This document shows positions 23,883 through 24,093 of a stretch of 24,093 nt of DNA, one piece after another. The translations under genes and the position numbers were made by a program. The first letter of the stretch is position 1, and the number at the start of each line of letters is the position of its first letter. The notes beneath the pieces were generated by a model. The model ran no database searches. It was not told the DNA's origin and saw nothing but the letters and a program-made list of their open reading frames with translations. Source of the stretch: Anaerolineaceae bacterium UBA4775 (GTDB lineage: Bacteria > Chloroflexota > Anaerolineae > Anaerolineales > Anaerolineaceae); the NCBI GenBank assembly GCA_002403205.1, contig DHHJ01000030.1, forward strand, positions 17,094 through 41,186, given 5' to 3'.

Positions 23883-24020
23883 GGGCCCATAGCGCACACA
23901 GTCCCCTTATGGGGAGTTGGGAGCGCCCGTGAGACCACCAAGTTAATACATGGGCTTATAGGGCACACAGTCCCCTTATGGGGAGTTGGGAGCGCCCGTG
24001 AGACCACCAAGTTAATACCT
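23883..24020 (+). repeat. Two 69-bp tandem units with split tRNA-Ala D-arm
   Basis: Units 23883-23951 and 23952-24020 are both 69 bases long and differ at four positions. Each begins like tRNA-Ala (GGGCCCATAGCGC in the first). A 19-base insertion with the hairpin CCCC-TTAT-GGGG follows, then AGTTGGGAGCGC, which resumes the tRNA at the rest of the D-arm, then 25 bases unrelated to a tRNA ending in AAGTTAATAC plus two bases. No anticodon or T arm is present, so these are not functional tRNAs. The true tRNA-Ala(GGC) begins at the next base. Confidence 0.85.
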
Positions 24021-24093
24021 GGGCCCATAGCGCAGTTGGGAGCGCGTCTCAATGGCATTGAGAAGGTCGAGGGTTCGAATCCCTCTGGGTCCA
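24021..24093 (+). tRNA. tRNA-Ala (anticodon GGC)
   Basis: A complete 73-base cloverleaf ends at the last base of the window. The acceptor GGGCCCA pairs with TGGGTCC, including G3-U70; the D stem is GCGC/GCGC; the anticodon stem is TCTCA/TGAGA with loop ATGGCAT; the T arm is GAGGG-TTCGAAT-CCCTC. The anticodon GGC reads GCC and GCU. It follows the 69-bp repeats with no gap, so its promoter is either in the repeats or is that of the upstream tRNA-Ala(CGC). Confidence 0.95.

Noticed and set aside
23883..24020. Two extra tRNA genes or a CRISPR-like array
   Set aside because: The units lack anticodon and T arms, so they are not tRNAs. They are directly adjacent with no spacers, so they are not a CRISPR array.
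23825..24058. A 77-codon frame on the minus strand with a repeated peptide
   Set aside because: It runs through tRNA sequence and the 69-bp repeats; the peptide repeat only mirrors the DNA repeat.

Overview
The window looks like a chromosomal piece of a Chloroflexota bacterium, probably Anaerolineae-like. The hints are Pro/Thr-rich extracytoplasmic linkers, a receptor-type Ser/Thr kinase with a TolB-like propeller, the gene mix and a mostly G+C-rich composition. This assignment is inferred from gene style; there is no rRNA or marker gene here.

Layout. (1) 1-4238 (+): a sucrose/fructose module with a LacI-family regulator, a PfkB sugar kinase (likely fructokinase) and amylosucrase. Amylosucrase releases fructose while building alpha-glucan from sucrose, and the kinase would phosphorylate that fructose. 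A long imperfect inverted repeat sits where the kinase-amylosucrase transcript probably begins. (2) 4301-7380: a Ser/Thr kinase (-) diverges from a two-helix membrane protein with Pro/Thr stalks (+). (3) 7404-12145 (-): psuG, comEC (with a degenerate metallo-beta-lactamase-like domain) and an inositol-monophosphatase-family gene. The gap between the last two is full of inverted repeats. (4) 12423-14608 (+): a two-gene [NiFe] hydrogenase. The small subunit has twelve Cys, and the large subunit ends naturally at the L2 motif with no maturation peptide. (5) 14609-21554: an accessory region of mosaic composition. It holds a membrane-protein gene broken by one in-frame TAA, an ADP-ribosylglycohydrolase whose last codons come from a heptamer tandem repeat, a single-chain Type ISP-like restriction-modification enzyme whose specificity segment is strikingly A+T-rich, and a convergent A+T-rich cassette of three overlapping genes (a TIGR04255-like protein, a 66-residue protein and a 190-residue 'QDCD' protein). 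(6) 21555-23738: wecC (-) diverging from a PIG-L/LmbE deacetylase (+). (7) 23761-24093: tRNA-Ala(CGC) and tRNA-Ala(GGC), separated by two 69-bp tandem units. Each unit carries a tRNA-Ala 5' portion split in the D-loop by a small hairpin.

The best candidates for something new are the restriction-modification enzyme with an exchanged specificity segment together with its convergent three-gene cassette, and the split D-arm repeats between the tRNA-Ala genes. Next are the orphan hydrogenase without a C-terminal extension and the unassigned structured element upstream of psuG.
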